In this document: piece by piece, positions 18,547 through 26,466 of the stretch
How positions within the stretch are numbered: position 1 is the first letter of the stretch
Layout: each line of letters opens with the position of its first letter
NCBI GenBank assembly: GCA_022822545.1
Contig: JAJEBE010000054.1
Coordinates: forward strand, 124,001-188,000
Length of the DNA stretch: 64,000 bases
Direction of reading: 5' to 3'
Source: Anaerolineae bacterium
GTDB taxonomy: Bacteria; Chloroflexota; Anaerolineae; Aggregatilineales; Phototrophicaceae
Translations under genes and position numbers: made by a program
Notes under the pieces: model-generated
Seen by the model: only the letters and a program-made list of their open reading frames with translations
Database searches by the model: none
Told to the model about the DNA's origin: nothing

Positions 18547-20259
18547 TTAGCGCGCGCTGCCGGCCGGCCGGATATCGAGCAGGCGCATTTGCAGACTGCG
18601 CTTGCCGTTCCACTCGTTGATTTCCGGATGATAAGCGGCATCAAGTCGGCCTGGCAGCGCCGCCGCCAACTGGCCCAAGCCAAAGCCGATGGCGTCAACC
18701 GCCGGGCTGCCCTCATGCGATAGTCTCAGCTTGAGATGATTGCCGTCGACACCGACGCGGCGATGATTTAATACTTTCAGGTTGCGTGTCATAAAAGCGG
18801 CCGGGGGATTTTCCTGGCCGGTTGGCTCCAACTGGTCGAGCTCGGCCAGCAGATCCGGGCGCAGCTCGCGCAGGCCGATGTCACAATCGATATGGAGCTT
18901 GCGCTTCAGCTCCTTTCCGGCCAGGCGGGCTTGCGCTTTGTTTTGCAATTCTTGCTGGAGCAGATCAATGTTGCAATTTTTCACGGTGAAACCGGCCGCC
19001 ATGGCGTGCCCGCCATGCCGAACGAGAAGGTCAGCGCATTCGTCCAGGGCGCGGATGATGTCAAATTCCGGGATGCTGCGGCAGGAGGCGCGGCTCTGCT
19101 CCTCGCCGATTTCCATGACGACAGCGGGGCGATAGAACTCTTCGGCCAAGCGCCCGGCCACCAGACCGACGATACCGGGTAAGATATTCTCGTCGCCGGC
19201 GAAGATCAGCGCTGCCTGGCCCGCCTCGGTGATTTGCTCGCTGATCGCCGCTTGGGCATCGCGAGTGAGCGCCTGACGCCGCATGTTCATCTGCTGCAGC
19301 TCGGAGGCGCGTGACATGGCGTCTTCGGCGCTGGTGGTGGAGAGCAGGGCATAGGCGGCCATGGCTGAGTCAAGGCGCCCGGCGGCATTGATTCGAGGGC
19401 CCAGGGCGAAGCCGATATGACTGGCTCTGATACTGCTGGGCCCAAGGCCGGCCACCTTCGCCAAGGCATTGAGACCGGGCCGGCGCAGTTCGTTCATGGT
19501 CTTCAGCCCCTGACGGACCAGACGCCTGTTCAGACCCGCGTTTAGCGGCATGACATCCGCCACTGTGCCTAAAGCGGCCAGGTCGAGCAGGTCGGACAGA
19601 CGCAGATCCGGCGGGTAGTTGTCGCGATCGTTTTCCCAGCGATGAAGCAGCAAGGCTTTGGCGAGCATGAAGGCGACGCCGACGCCCGCCATCCGCGCTT
19701 CTCCCGGGCAATCTTCGCGCTGAGGATTGATAACGGCCAAGGCGGGCGGCAAATCGGGGCCAACCGAGTGATGGTCTGTAACGATGATATCGAGCCCGGT
19801 GCTGGCGGCGGCAACTTCCGCGACCGAACGAATCCCGCAGTCCACGGTGAGCACGAGGTCGACGCCAGCTCGCGTCAGTCTTTGCAGCGCCGGGGTGTTC
19901 AAGCCGTAGCCTTCGGCGGCCCGGTCGGGAATGTAGGGTATCACGTTGGCGCCAAGCGCGGTGAGCGTTTGCGTCATAAGCGCGGTGGCGCAGACGCCGT
20001 CCGCGTCAAAGTCGCCATAGACGGCGATTAACTGCCTTTCCGCGATAGCCTGATTGATTCTGGCGGCGGCGACGCCCATATCCCGCATGAGGAAGGGGTC
20101 ATCGTTGAGGTCGCTGCGATGGATGAATTGCCGGGCGGTGGCCGGTTCTTCAAAGCCGCGATTCAAGAGCACCTGAGCGAGTATCGGGCTGAAGCCTTGA
20201 AAGCGCTGCAAGCGCTCGGCCGGCGCTTTGTCCGCGAGCACCCATTCTTTTTGGGACAT
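18547..20259 (-). CDS. recJ: Single-stranded-DNA-specific exonuclease RecJ
   Basis: A 570-aa RecJ. DHH-domain motifs are in order: VYGDFDADGVCATALM near 78-90, VDCGIRS, and VTDHHSVGPDLPPALAVINP near 160. GVGVAFMLAKALL, a DLAALGTVADVMPL motif and the C-terminal DHHA1 region with HGGHAMAAGFTV follow. The OB-fold part is recognisable (LKLRLSHEGS..VDAIGFGLG). It degrades ssDNA 5'-3' with Mn or Mg and acts in RecFOR recombination, base excision repair and mismatch repair. Its length matches the bacterial family. It is divergent from fmt across 65 bp and probably starts a unit with the DUF1385 gene. Confidence 0.95.
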   Translation of the reverse strand: MSQKEWVLADKAPAERLQRFQGFSPILAQVLLNRGFEEPATARQFIHRSDLNDDPFLMRDMGVAAARINQAIAERQLIAVYGDFDADGVCATALMTQTLTALGANVIPYIPDRAAEGYGLNTPALQRLTRAGVDLVLTVDCGIRSVAEVAAASTGLDIIVTDHHSVGPDLPPALAVINPQREDCPGEARMAGVGVAFMLAKALLLHRWENDRDNYPPDLRLSDLLDLAALGTVADVMPLNAGLNRRLVRQGLKTMNELRRPGLNALAKVAGLGPSSIRASHIGFALGPRINAAGRLDSAMAAYALLSTTSAEDAMSRASELQQMNMRRQALTRDAQAAISEQITEAGQAALIFAGDENILPGIVGLVAGRLAEEFYRPAVVMEIGEEQSRASCRSIPEFDIIRALDECADLLVRHGGHAMAAGFTVKNCNIDLLQQELQNKAQARLAGKELKRKLHIDCDIGLRELRPDLLAELDQLEPTGQENPPAAFMTRNLKVLNHRRVGVDGNHLKLRLSHEGSPAVDAIGFGLGQLAAALPGRLDAAYHPEINEWNGKRSLQMRLLDIRPAGSAR

Positions 20260-20324
20260 AGACTGCGCCCGAGTTTGTGCCTAGAATGACGGTTCGATAC
20301 TACCATTGAGGCATACGAGGCGCT

Positions 20325-21248
20325 ATGGCAAAGATTGTCTTTATGGGTACGCCCGAGTTTGGGCTGCCCAGCTTAAAAGGATTGCTGACCGCGCACGAGG
20401 TGCTGGCGGCGGTCACGCAGCCTGATCGCCCGGCCGGGCGCAGAAAAGCGCTGCGGCAGTCGCCGGTAAAGCAGATGGCGCTGGCGGCCGGAATCCCTGT
20501 TCTGCAGCCGAAGCGGCTTCGCGAGCCGACTGCGATGAAGGCGCTGCGCGAATTTGATGCTGACTTGTACGTTGTCGTCGCCTTTGGGCAGATTCTGCCG
20601 CAAGCTGTTTTGGGCCTGCCGCGTTTTGGCGCGATCAACGTGCATGCTTCCTTGCTGCCGCGATGGCGGGGCGCCGCGCCCATTCAGGCGGCGATCCGCG
20701 CCGGCGATGCGGAGAGCGGCGTCACGATTATGCTGCTTGACGCCGGGCTGGATACGGGTCCGCTATTGTCGCGGCGGGCGGTCAGGTTGTCTCATGATGA
20801 GACCGGGCAGAGCCTGCACGACAAGTTGTCCCAGATTGGCGCCGATTTGCTGCTGGATACCTTGCCCGAATACTTGATGGGCGAGCGCGAAGCGCAGCAA
20901 CAAGATGACTCGCTGGCCACCTATGCGCCGCAGATCAAGAAAGAGGAAGGCGAAATCGACTGGTCGCAGCCGGCGGTTGCGATTGATCGGCTGGTGCGCG
21001 CCTTTAGGCCTTGGCCCGGGACGTATACACGGTGGGAGGGCAAGGCGCTAAAGGTCATCGCGGGACGGGCCAGCGAAGGCAAAGCGGCGCCGGGCGAAGT
21101 TGTGGAAGCGGGCGGGACCGTCGCGATCGGCGCCGGCGCCGGACTTTACCGGCCGGATACGCTTCAACTGCCCGGCAAGAAGCGGCTGTCCATTTCCGAC
21201 TTCGTTAATGGGCATCGCGAGTTCCTTGGCGCTCGACTTGGAGAGTGA
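20325..21248 (+). CDS. fmt: Methionyl-tRNA formyltransferase
   Basis: A 307-aa enzyme that formylates initiator Met-tRNA with 10-formyl-tetrahydrofolate. The N terminus is typical (KIVFMGTPEFGLPSLKGL). The catalytic region is INVHASLLPRWRGAAPIQAAI, with the conserved Asn and His, and the catalytic Asp is in LDAGLDTGPLL. The linker IKKEEGEIDWSQPA and the C-terminal OB-like domain (RAFRPWPGTYTRW) match Fmt, so it is not a purN or ArnA-type relative. No def (deformylase) gene is adjacent in this window. ATG at 20325. Confidence 0.96.
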   Translation: MAKIVFMGTPEFGLPSLKGLLTAHEVLAAVTQPDRPAGRRKALRQSPVKQMALAAGIPVLQPKRLREPTAMKALREFDADLYVVVAFGQILPQAVLGLPRFGAINVHASLLPRWRGAAPIQAAIRAGDAESGVTIMLLDAGLDTGPLLSRRAVRLSHDETGQSLHDKLSQIGADLLLDTLPEYLMGEREAQQQDDSLATYAPQIKKEEGEIDWSQPAVAIDRLVRAFRPWPGTYTRWEGKALKVIAGRASEGKAAPGEVVEAGGTVAIGAGAGLYRPDTLQLPGKKRLSISDFVNGHREFLGARLGE

Positions 21249-21362
21249 GATACGTCGCAGCAGGTCTGCGCCCGTATTCGTAAATCCTGAAACCGGCGGA
21301 GGATGCGGCCCCCTTGTGAAACCTAAGCAGGTCATTGCAACTACACGGATAAAAAATCTGCT

Positions 21363-22718
21363 ATGAAACTGAGCCAATTGGAAGCGGATCGTCATCCGTT
21401 TTTGCGCAGACCCAATCGCACGATCTTGACGCTTTCATTGCCGATTCTCTTATCCTTGATCGCAGAGCCGGTGACCGGAATGGTCGACACGGCTTTTGTA
21501 GCGCAGTTGGGCGCGGTTCCGCTGGCTGCGCTGGGGGTGGGCACGAGCGCCTTGAGTTCTGCCTTTTGGTTATTCGGTTTTCTGGCGACGGCGACGCAGA
21601 CCGATGTGGCGCAGACGGCGGGACGGGGCGAGTTTGAGGCGGCCAGCAAACAGATCAGCCTCGCTTTTGTCGTTGGCCTATTCATAAGTTTGCTTCTCTG
21701 CGCCGTGATGCTGCCGGGCGCCGAGTTCTTGTCATGGCTGCTGGGCGCGGAGGGAGCGGTGCTCGGCTACGCGACGGAGTATATCCAATTGCGCTTGTTG
21801 GGCGCGCCGGCGGTGATCGTGGTCATCGTGGGTTTTGGCGCGCTGCGGGGCGCGCAAGACATGCGGACACCCTTGTGGATTGCGCTTGGGATCAACATCG
21901 CCAATATAGCCCTCGATTATGTGTTCATATTCGGTTGGGCGGCTGTGCCGGCGCTGGGTGTTGGCGGGGCGGCGCTGGCCAGCTCTCTGAGTCATTGGCT
22001 GGGCGCGGTCTGGATGCTGTGGGAAGTTCGACGGCGCTTGGGGCTGAGCCGGGATATCGACCTGCGGGACGGGCTCAGGCTGCTGCGCGTCGGTCGGGAT
22101 TTGGTCATTCGCAGCGGTTCGCTGACGCTTTTCTTGTTGGTCGCCACGCGCGTCGCCAATCAGATGGGGGCGGAGGCGGGCGCGGCGCATCAGGTTATCC
22201 GACAGGTCTGGTTCTTCACGGCGTTATTCGTCGAAGCCTTTGCCACGACCGCGCAGAGTTTGGTCGGGTATTTCTACGGCTCGGGCCAGCTCAGGCATGC
22301 CAAGCAGGTTGCGCTATCGACCATGCGCTGGAGCCTGGCGGCGGGTATCGCCCTGATGCTGGCGATGCTGGCGGCGACGCCGATCGTGTCCGAGGCTTTC
22401 GTGCCGGCTGATGCCGCCTTCCTGTTTGCGTTGCCCTGGGTTATCGCCGCGCTATCGCAGCCGCTGAATGCGCTGGCTTTCATCACGGACGGCATCCACT
22501 GGGGCACGGGCGACTATCGCTTCCTGCGCAATGCCATGCTGCTGGCGACGGGTTGCGGGTTGCTGGGCTTGAATCTGGCGGCAAGGGACAGCGCGGAGCA
22601 CTTCAGCGCGGTCTGGCTGGCGACGGTCGGCTGGGTATGTATTCGCGCATTGTGGGGTGTCTTGCGCGTGTATCCGGGCATCGGGAAGAGTCCTCTCGGC
22701 GGTGGCGGGCAGGCGTGA
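21363..22718 (+). CDS. MATE family multidrug/drug exporter (DinF-like)
   Basis: A 451-aa protein with about twelve TM helices in two six-helix halves, the MATE fold. The family start is visible: PNRTILTLSLPILLSLIAEPVTGMVDTAFVAQLG. GFGALRGAQDMRTPLWIALGINIANIALDY is also present, the segment that marks the DinF/plant-type branch. It exchanges Na+ or H+ for an organic cation or other compound; the substrate is not predictable. The preceding 114-bp gap shows no gene. Confidence 0.92.
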   Translation: MKLSQLEADRHPFLRRPNRTILTLSLPILLSLIAEPVTGMVDTAFVAQLGAVPLAALGVGTSALSSAFWLFGFLATATQTDVAQTAGRGEFEAASKQISLAFVVGLFISLLLCAVMLPGAEFLSWLLGAEGAVLGYATEYIQLRLLGAPAVIVVIVGFGALRGAQDMRTPLWIALGINIANIALDYVFIFGWAAVPALGVGGAALASSLSHWLGAVWMLWEVRRRLGLSRDIDLRDGLRLLRVGRDLVIRSGSLTLFLLVATRVANQMGAEAGAAHQVIRQVWFFTALFVEAFATTAQSLVGYFYGSGQLRHAKQVALSTMRWSLAAGIALMLAMLAATPIVSEAFVPADAAFLFALPWVIAALSQPLNALAFITDGIHWGTGDYRFLRNAMLLATGCGLLGLNLAARDSAEHFSAVWLATVGWVCIRALWGVLRVYPGIGKSPLGGGGQA

Positions 22719-22832
22719 ACGGCTTCGCCGCGGAGCCGGGCCGACGCGACGCAACGCTTGCTCTTGCGTATATTTCATTGAGCGCCGATATGCGGTCGGC
22801 GCGGACAGAGCGGAACTGGAGATCATAAATCG

Positions 22833-23069
22833 ATGAAATCCATCGTGAAGAAACGATTGTATCGGTCGCGCGAAGATCGGCGAATCGCGGGCGTCTGCGG
22901 CGGCATTGCCGATTACCTGGCGGTGGACCCGACAATGGTTCGCATATTCTGGGCGCTGCTGGCGCTGGCCGGCGGGCCGGGCGTCTTGCTGTATCTCATC
23001 ATGGCCGTGGTCGTGCCGGAGGAGCCGGAGTTCATCCAGACGACGGCGGAGAAAGCCAAACGGGATTAG
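22833..23069 (+). CDS. PspC domain protein
   Basis: A 78-aa protein made almost entirely of one PspC domain: a basic N terminus (KKRLYRSREDRRIAGVCGGI), ADYLAVDPTMVRIFWALLAL, then a hydrophobic helix pair ending LYLIMAVVVPEEPE. Such proteins are inner-membrane components linked to phage-shock or envelope-stress responses. This is the short stand-alone form, with no C-terminal regulatory domain. A Shine-Dalgarno GGAG is upstream of the ATG. No pspA is nearby. Confidence 0.93.
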   Translation: MKSIVKKRLYRSREDRRIAGVCGGIADYLAVDPTMVRIFWALLALAGGPGVLLYLIMAVVVPEEPEFIQTTAEKAKRD

Positions 23070-23115
23070 CCGGTCCGGTCGGCGCGCCATCAGCGATTGC
23101 CCTACAATCGAAAGT

Positions 23116-24102
23116 CTACAGCAAGTCCTTAATCGCCTCGCGTTCCTCCTTGAGTTCAGCTTCGGTGGCGCGAATCTTGCCCAGAGCATAGGCGCTTAGA
23201 TTGAGCTCTTGGACGATTCCGATATTGCCTTCGGCGTCGCGCCTCAGCGGGAAAGAGTAGATCAAGCCGTCTGCTATTCCGTAGGGATTGCTTTCGCTGG
23301 CGATGCCGGCGCTGAACCATTGTCCCGGCGGGGTCGGCTGAATCAGGCTGCGCAGGGAATCGAGGGCGGCGTTGGCGGCGCTGGCGGCCGAGCTTTTGCC
23401 GCGGGCGTTGATAATAGCGGCGCCGCGCTCCTGCACGGTGCTCAGGAATTCCTTTTCCAGCCAGTCGCGATCGCCGATGATCGTCTCAGCCAATTCGCCT
23501 TTGATTTCAGTATGCTCGAAGTTAGGGAATTGTGTGGAACTGTGGTTGCCCCAGATGGCGATTTTGCTGACGGCGTCGATTGGGGCGCCGGCTTTCCGCG
23601 CCAGTTGCGATTTGGCGCGGTTTTCGTCGAGGCGGGTCATGGCGAAGAAGCGATCGGCGGGGATATCGGGGGCGTTGGCTTTGGCGACCAGGCAATTGGA
23701 ATTGCAGGGGTTGGCGACCACGAGCACGCGGATATCGGCGGCGGCGCAGTCATTGAGGGCTTTGCCCTGGGCGACGAAGATGGGACCGTTGGCCGCGATC
23801 AGGTCTGCCCGCGCCATGCCGGGGCCGCGCGGCATCCCGCCGACGAGGATGGCCCAGTTGGCGTCTTTGAAGGCGACACTGGGGTCGTCCGAGATGATGA
23901 CATCGTGGAGCAGGGGTTGGGCGCTATCTTGCAATTCCATCACGACGCCTTGAAGAGCGTTCATGGCGGGCGGGATTTCCAGGATTTGCAGGATAATCGG
24001 CTGTTGGGGGCCGAAGACTTCGCCATTGCCGAGGCGGAATAGCAGGCTGTAGGCGATCTGGCCCGCGCCACCGGTGACGGCGATACGAATAGGTGCTGTC
24101 AT
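23116..24102 (-). CDS. mdh: Malate dehydrogenase (cytosolic/type 2 family)
   Basis: A 328-aa NAD(P)-dependent malate dehydrogenase. The nucleotide-binding fold starts IAVTGGAGQIAYSLLFRL, and the family-2 signature LQDSAQPLLHDVI follows. The substrate-loop arginines are in GGMPRGPGMARADLI, and TRLDENRAKSQLA leads into the catalytic histidine motif IWGNHSSTQFPNF. It interconverts malate and oxaloacetate in the TCA cycle. The length equals that of Thermus-type enzymes. It converges with the PspC gene at a 46-bp gap. Confidence 0.96.
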   Translation of the reverse strand: MTAPIRIAVTGGAGQIAYSLLFRLGNGEVFGPQQPIILQILEIPPAMNALQGVVMELQDSAQPLLHDVIISDDPSVAFKDANWAILVGGMPRGPGMARADLIAANGPIFVAQGKALNDCAAADIRVLVVANPCNSNCLVAKANAPDIPADRFFAMTRLDENRAKSQLARKAGAPIDAVSKIAIWGNHSSTQFPNFEHTEIKGELAETIIGDRDWLEKEFLSTVQERGAAIINARGKSSAASAANAALDSLRSLIQPTPPGQWFSAGIASESNPYGIADGLIYSFPLRRDAEGNIGIVQELNLSAYALGKIRATEAELKEEREAIKDLL

Positions 24103-24217
24103 TCCTTGGTTTCCTCTCGTGATTGAGCGTATGGCAAACGCGGCGATTGTAATGCAGAAGTCGGCGAATTACAGTGATGAACCGGCATGGGCGACGGCGG
24201 GGCAGATTGAGCTGCCT

Positions 24218-24736
24218 TCATATTCTTCGCTGTTTGATTTTTTCAAGATAGCGCTCGTAGACTTTGGCTTGCTCGTGCGGTTCTCGATTTTCCGCTGCTT
24301 GTTTTGCATTGAGTTCCATGGTGATGCTTGGGTTGCAGGCCATGAAGGCGTCGTAGGCGTCTCGCCAGACCGGACGCTCTTCTTTCTTTTCCAGGGCAGG
24401 CAGACGACTGTCGAGCCACTCAATGCGGTCGAGGACGCGAGTCAGGGCGAGGGTGCGGCGATTGACATCGGGGGCGTTGGGTTGGAGATCGCGAGTCATC
24501 TGACGGGCGTAGGTCATGAGTTTGTCGCGGATGTAGGCGAAGTTTTCCAGGTCGCTGATGGTTTCGTCGGATTGGTCATGGGATTCTTTCGGCTGGTCAG
24601 TTTCCGGGGGAAAACTTTTTTTGGCCATCTGGCCATCTGGCTGCTGATCGAGACTTTGGCGCCATCGTCTCAGGGTGCGTTCGGGGATGTCGGTGCGGCT
24701 GTGGATGAACGCGATATCGCTGCCGTTACGGAGCAT
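24218..24736 (-). CDS. HTH-containing hypothetical protein next to the transposon left end
   Basis: About 172 aa. The N-terminal 35 residues look like a small helix-turn-helix (LRNGSDIAFIHSRTDIPERTLRRWRQ), as in terminase small-subunit and transposase-type DNA-binding modules. A helical, charged C-terminal region follows (FAYIRDKLMTYARQMTRDLQ, RVLDRIEWLDSRLPALEKKEE). The start is uncertain: TTG at 24742 and ATG at 24736 are both possible, and neither has a Shine-Dalgarno. The frame stays open upstream through the inverted repeat of the adjacent transposon to a stop near 24805, so the true 5' end may have been displaced by the insertion. I do not recognise a family beyond the HTH. Confidence 0.6.
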   Translation of the reverse strand: MLRNGSDIAFIHSRTDIPERTLRRWRQSLDQQPDGQMAKKSFPPETDQPKESHDQSDETISDLENFAYIRDKLMTYARQMTRDLQPNAPDVNRRTLALTRVLDRIEWLDSRLPALEKKEERPVWRDAYDAFMACNPSITMELNAKQAAENREPHEQAKVYERYLEKIKQRRI

Positions 24737-24756
24737 TTCCAAGGCTATATTCTTTT

Positions 24757-24778
24757 GGGGATTACATACTAATGCACA
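24757..24778 (+). repeat. Left terminal inverted repeat (22 bp)
   Basis: It starts GGGGATTACATACTAATG and is identical over 22 bases to the reverse complement of 28508-28529. Identity ends abruptly at the inner edge (TTTCTG here, CTAACT at the right end). Confidence 0.92.
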
Positions 24779-24785
24779 TTTCTGC

Positions 24786-24814
24786 TTGACACTCTCCCCC
24801 GGTTAGTGTACACT
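24786..24814 (+). promoter_or_regulatory. Promoter of the transposase gene
   Basis: A consensus -35 TTGACA (24786-24791), exactly 17 bp, then TACACT (24809-24814). The Shine-Dalgarno AGGAGAGGTG follows at 24828-24837 before the ATG at 24841. Confidence 0.8.
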
Positions 24815-24816
24815 AA
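24803..24816. promoter_or_regulatory. 14-bp palindrome over the transposase -10, candidate operator
   Basis: A perfect palindrome TTAGTGTACACTAA covers the -10 hexamer. It resembles the inner end of the right terminal repeat, which reads GTTAGTGTGCATTAGTATG at 28503-28521. The same protein, perhaps the transposase, could therefore bind both. Confidence 0.5.
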
Positions 24817-24840
24817 GTACATAAATAGGAGAGGTGAGAC

Positions 24841-25788
24841 ATGGCGCAGAACGCCCCAGGCAAGCACTACCGCAAGGGTATCACTCTTATCGAAGCCGTC
24901 CAAAAGTTCGGCGACGACGTTGCCGCAGAGGCCTGGTTCGTAGAACGGCGCTGGCCTGATGGTATCTGCTGCATCCGGTGTGACTCAAAGCACATTCGCA
25001 TCCGCAAGCCCGATCCCAAGCGCAAAACACCCGTCTACCATTGTAACGACTGCAAGAAAGACTTCACAGTCAAGACTGGCACGATCATGCACGATTCCCG
25101 CTTGTCCCTGAGCAAGTGGGCCATGGCGTTCTACCTGTTCAGCACGAACTTAAAGGGCGTTAGCTCAATGAAGCTGCACCGCGACCTGGGCATCACGCAG
25201 AAGTCCGCTTGGCACTTGGCGCATCGCATTCGGGAAACCTGGGATGATGCTACTGAGAAGTTTTCCGGTGAGGTCGAGGTCGATGAAACCTACATGGGCG
25301 GCAAGGAAGGCAACAAGCATGCCAAGGACAAGCTACATGCCGGGCGCGGCACCGTTGGCAAGACGGCCGTAGCGGGCATGAAAGAGCGCGAGAGCAACAA
25401 GGTTCGCGCTGCGGTTGTCTCAGCGACAGACAAGCCAACTTTACAGGGATTCGTGGTGGACAACACCGAAGACGACACGATCATCTACACTGATGACGCC
25501 AGAGCTTATCAGGGCATGCCGCGGCACCATGCTGCCGTGAAGCATTCAGTCGGCGAGTATGTCCGCGAGCAGGCGCACACGAACGGCATGGAATCGTTCT
25601 GGTCCATGCTCAAGCGCGGCTTTACTGGCACGTACCATCAGATGAGCCCGAAGCATTTGCATCGGTACATTGACGAGTTCCAGGGCCGGCATAACGTCCG
25701 GCCGCTGGATACAGAGGCGCAGATGGCGGGGCTGGTGCGCGGCTCTAGCGGCAAGCGTCTGCGATATTCTGACCTAATTGCCGAGTGA
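24841..25788 (+). CDS. IS1595 family transposase (ISXO2-like DDE domain)
   Basis: A 315-aa transposase. The N-terminal zinc ribbon has CIRCDSKHI near 44 and CNDCKKDF near 67, followed by an HTH region (KLHRDLGITQKSAWHLAHRIRETW). The ISXO2-like catalytic domain carries the first Asp in EVEVDETYMGGKEGNKH (Asp148), the second in IIYTDDARAY (Asp218/219) and the third acidic site in TNGMESFWSMLKRG (Glu251). The C-terminal YIDEFQGRHN matches the family end. The length is normal and no frameshift is seen, so it is probably functional. Its own promoter and a strong Shine-Dalgarno are intact. It cuts and pastes or copies the unit bounded by the 24757 and 28529 ends. Confidence 0.95.
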   Translation: MAQNAPGKHYRKGITLIEAVQKFGDDVAAEAWFVERRWPDGICCIRCDSKHIRIRKPDPKRKTPVYHCNDCKKDFTVKTGTIMHDSRLSLSKWAMAFYLFSTNLKGVSSMKLHRDLGITQKSAWHLAHRIRETWDDATEKFSGEVEVDETYMGGKEGNKHAKDKLHAGRGTVGKTAVAGMKERESNKVRAAVVSATDKPTLQGFVVDNTEDDTIIYTDDARAYQGMPRHHAAVKHSVGEYVREQAHTNGMESFWSMLKRGFTGTYHQMSPKHLHRYIDEFQGRHNVRPLDTEAQMAGLVRGSSGKRLRYSDLIAE

Positions 25789-25793
25789 TACGA

Positions 25794-26018
25794 TCAATAC
25801 AAATATGCTCTAGCGCAGGCGTGGCTGCAGCAGATTGGATCCCTTGGGCTTGGCCCACCACAGTTCTCGCATACGGCTACTGGTGCTACGCCGTGCGTTA
25901 TGATTTTGAGTGTAGGCAGTGTCGTGGGGATACCAGCAGTGGCTTCCCTGCTTATGCGTTGCACGTTCTGAAGGATGTCGCTTTGGAACTTGCATAGGTC
26001 AAGAGAGAATGCTACCAT
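25794..26018 (-). CDS. Small zinc-ribbon cargo protein
   Basis: A 74-aa protein converging with the transposase gene, 5 bp from its stop. The C-terminal 25 residues, CENCGGPSPRDPICCSHAC, form a treble-clef or ribbon-like CxxC-x(n)-CxxxC pattern followed by ARAYLY, as in small phage and mobile-element zinc proteins. The N-terminal half is helical with no recognised motif. The ATG at 26018 is preferred over 26036 because GGAGA lies just upstream of it. A plus-strand frame overlapping this gene has no comparable pattern. Function is unknown; nucleic-acid binding is a guess. Confidence 0.55.
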   Translation of the reverse strand: MVAFSLDLCKFQSDILQNVQRISREATAGIPTTLPTLKIITHGVAPVAVCENCGGPSPRDPICCSHACARAYLY

Positions 26019-26053
26019 GATAGTATCTCCTTGCATTGAGATATGCGATTGTT

Positions 26054-26097
26054 GTGCCAGGACGCGCGGTGAGGCGCGTTTTTGGTTTTTCTGGCAC
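26054..26097 (+). terminator. Nested hairpin with U-tracts, plus-strand terminator inside the transposon
   Basis: An inner stem (ACGCGC at 26062-26067, GCGCGT at 26074-26079) is followed by TTTTTGGTTTTT. An outer stem (GTGCCAG at 26054-26060, CTGGCAC at 26091-26097) encloses both. The U-tracts follow only in the plus direction, so it would stop transcripts coming from the transposase gene. Confidence 0.65.
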
Positions 26098-26143
26098 GTC
26101 CTTCAGTCTATCGTCGTCGACGCGAAAAAGTCAATCGGTCATA

Positions 26144-26398
26144 TCACCTTTCCCTCTTCCCTGCCTTCTCCTCAGTCTCGATCCCATAAAGTTTGCGAAA
26201 GAGTTCGATATCCTCCATCGCCTCACCAAGTCTTTCTACTGTGTATTGAAGCTCCAAATGTTTCAGGGCCTTACGGCGCGCCGAAGCCTCTCTTGATTTT
26301 CGCCATGCGTTGGAAATCGCCTGTCCTATCGCTTGGATGATACCAAGCACAAAAACAATGACAATCATCGTTAAACAGATGGCTCCAAGATCCACCAT
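26144..26398 (-). CDS. Small membrane protein with coiled-coil tail, transposon cargo
   Basis: An 84-aa protein. One hydrophobic helix (about 5-27, GAICLTMIVIVFVLGIIQAIG) is followed by a charged helical tail (AWRKSREASARRKALKHLEL and VERLGEAMEDIELFRKLYGI) that could form a coiled coil in the cytoplasm. A near-perfect Shine-Dalgarno (AGGAGGTGA) stands directly before the ATG at 26398, which makes the start firm. It lies 68 bp downstream of the secreted SH3-HExxH gene on the same strand and is probably co-transcribed with it. No family recognised. Confidence 0.65.
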   Translation of the reverse strand: MVDLGAICLTMIVIVFVLGIIQAIGQAISNAWRKSREASARRKALKHLELQYTVERLGEAMEDIELFRKLYGIETEEKAGKRER

Positions 26399-26466
26399 TC
26401 ACCTCCTCACTTCGTTTTAGAGCAAAAGAGATGGCGGGATTGCCGCCTCTTCTTGTTCTCACATCT

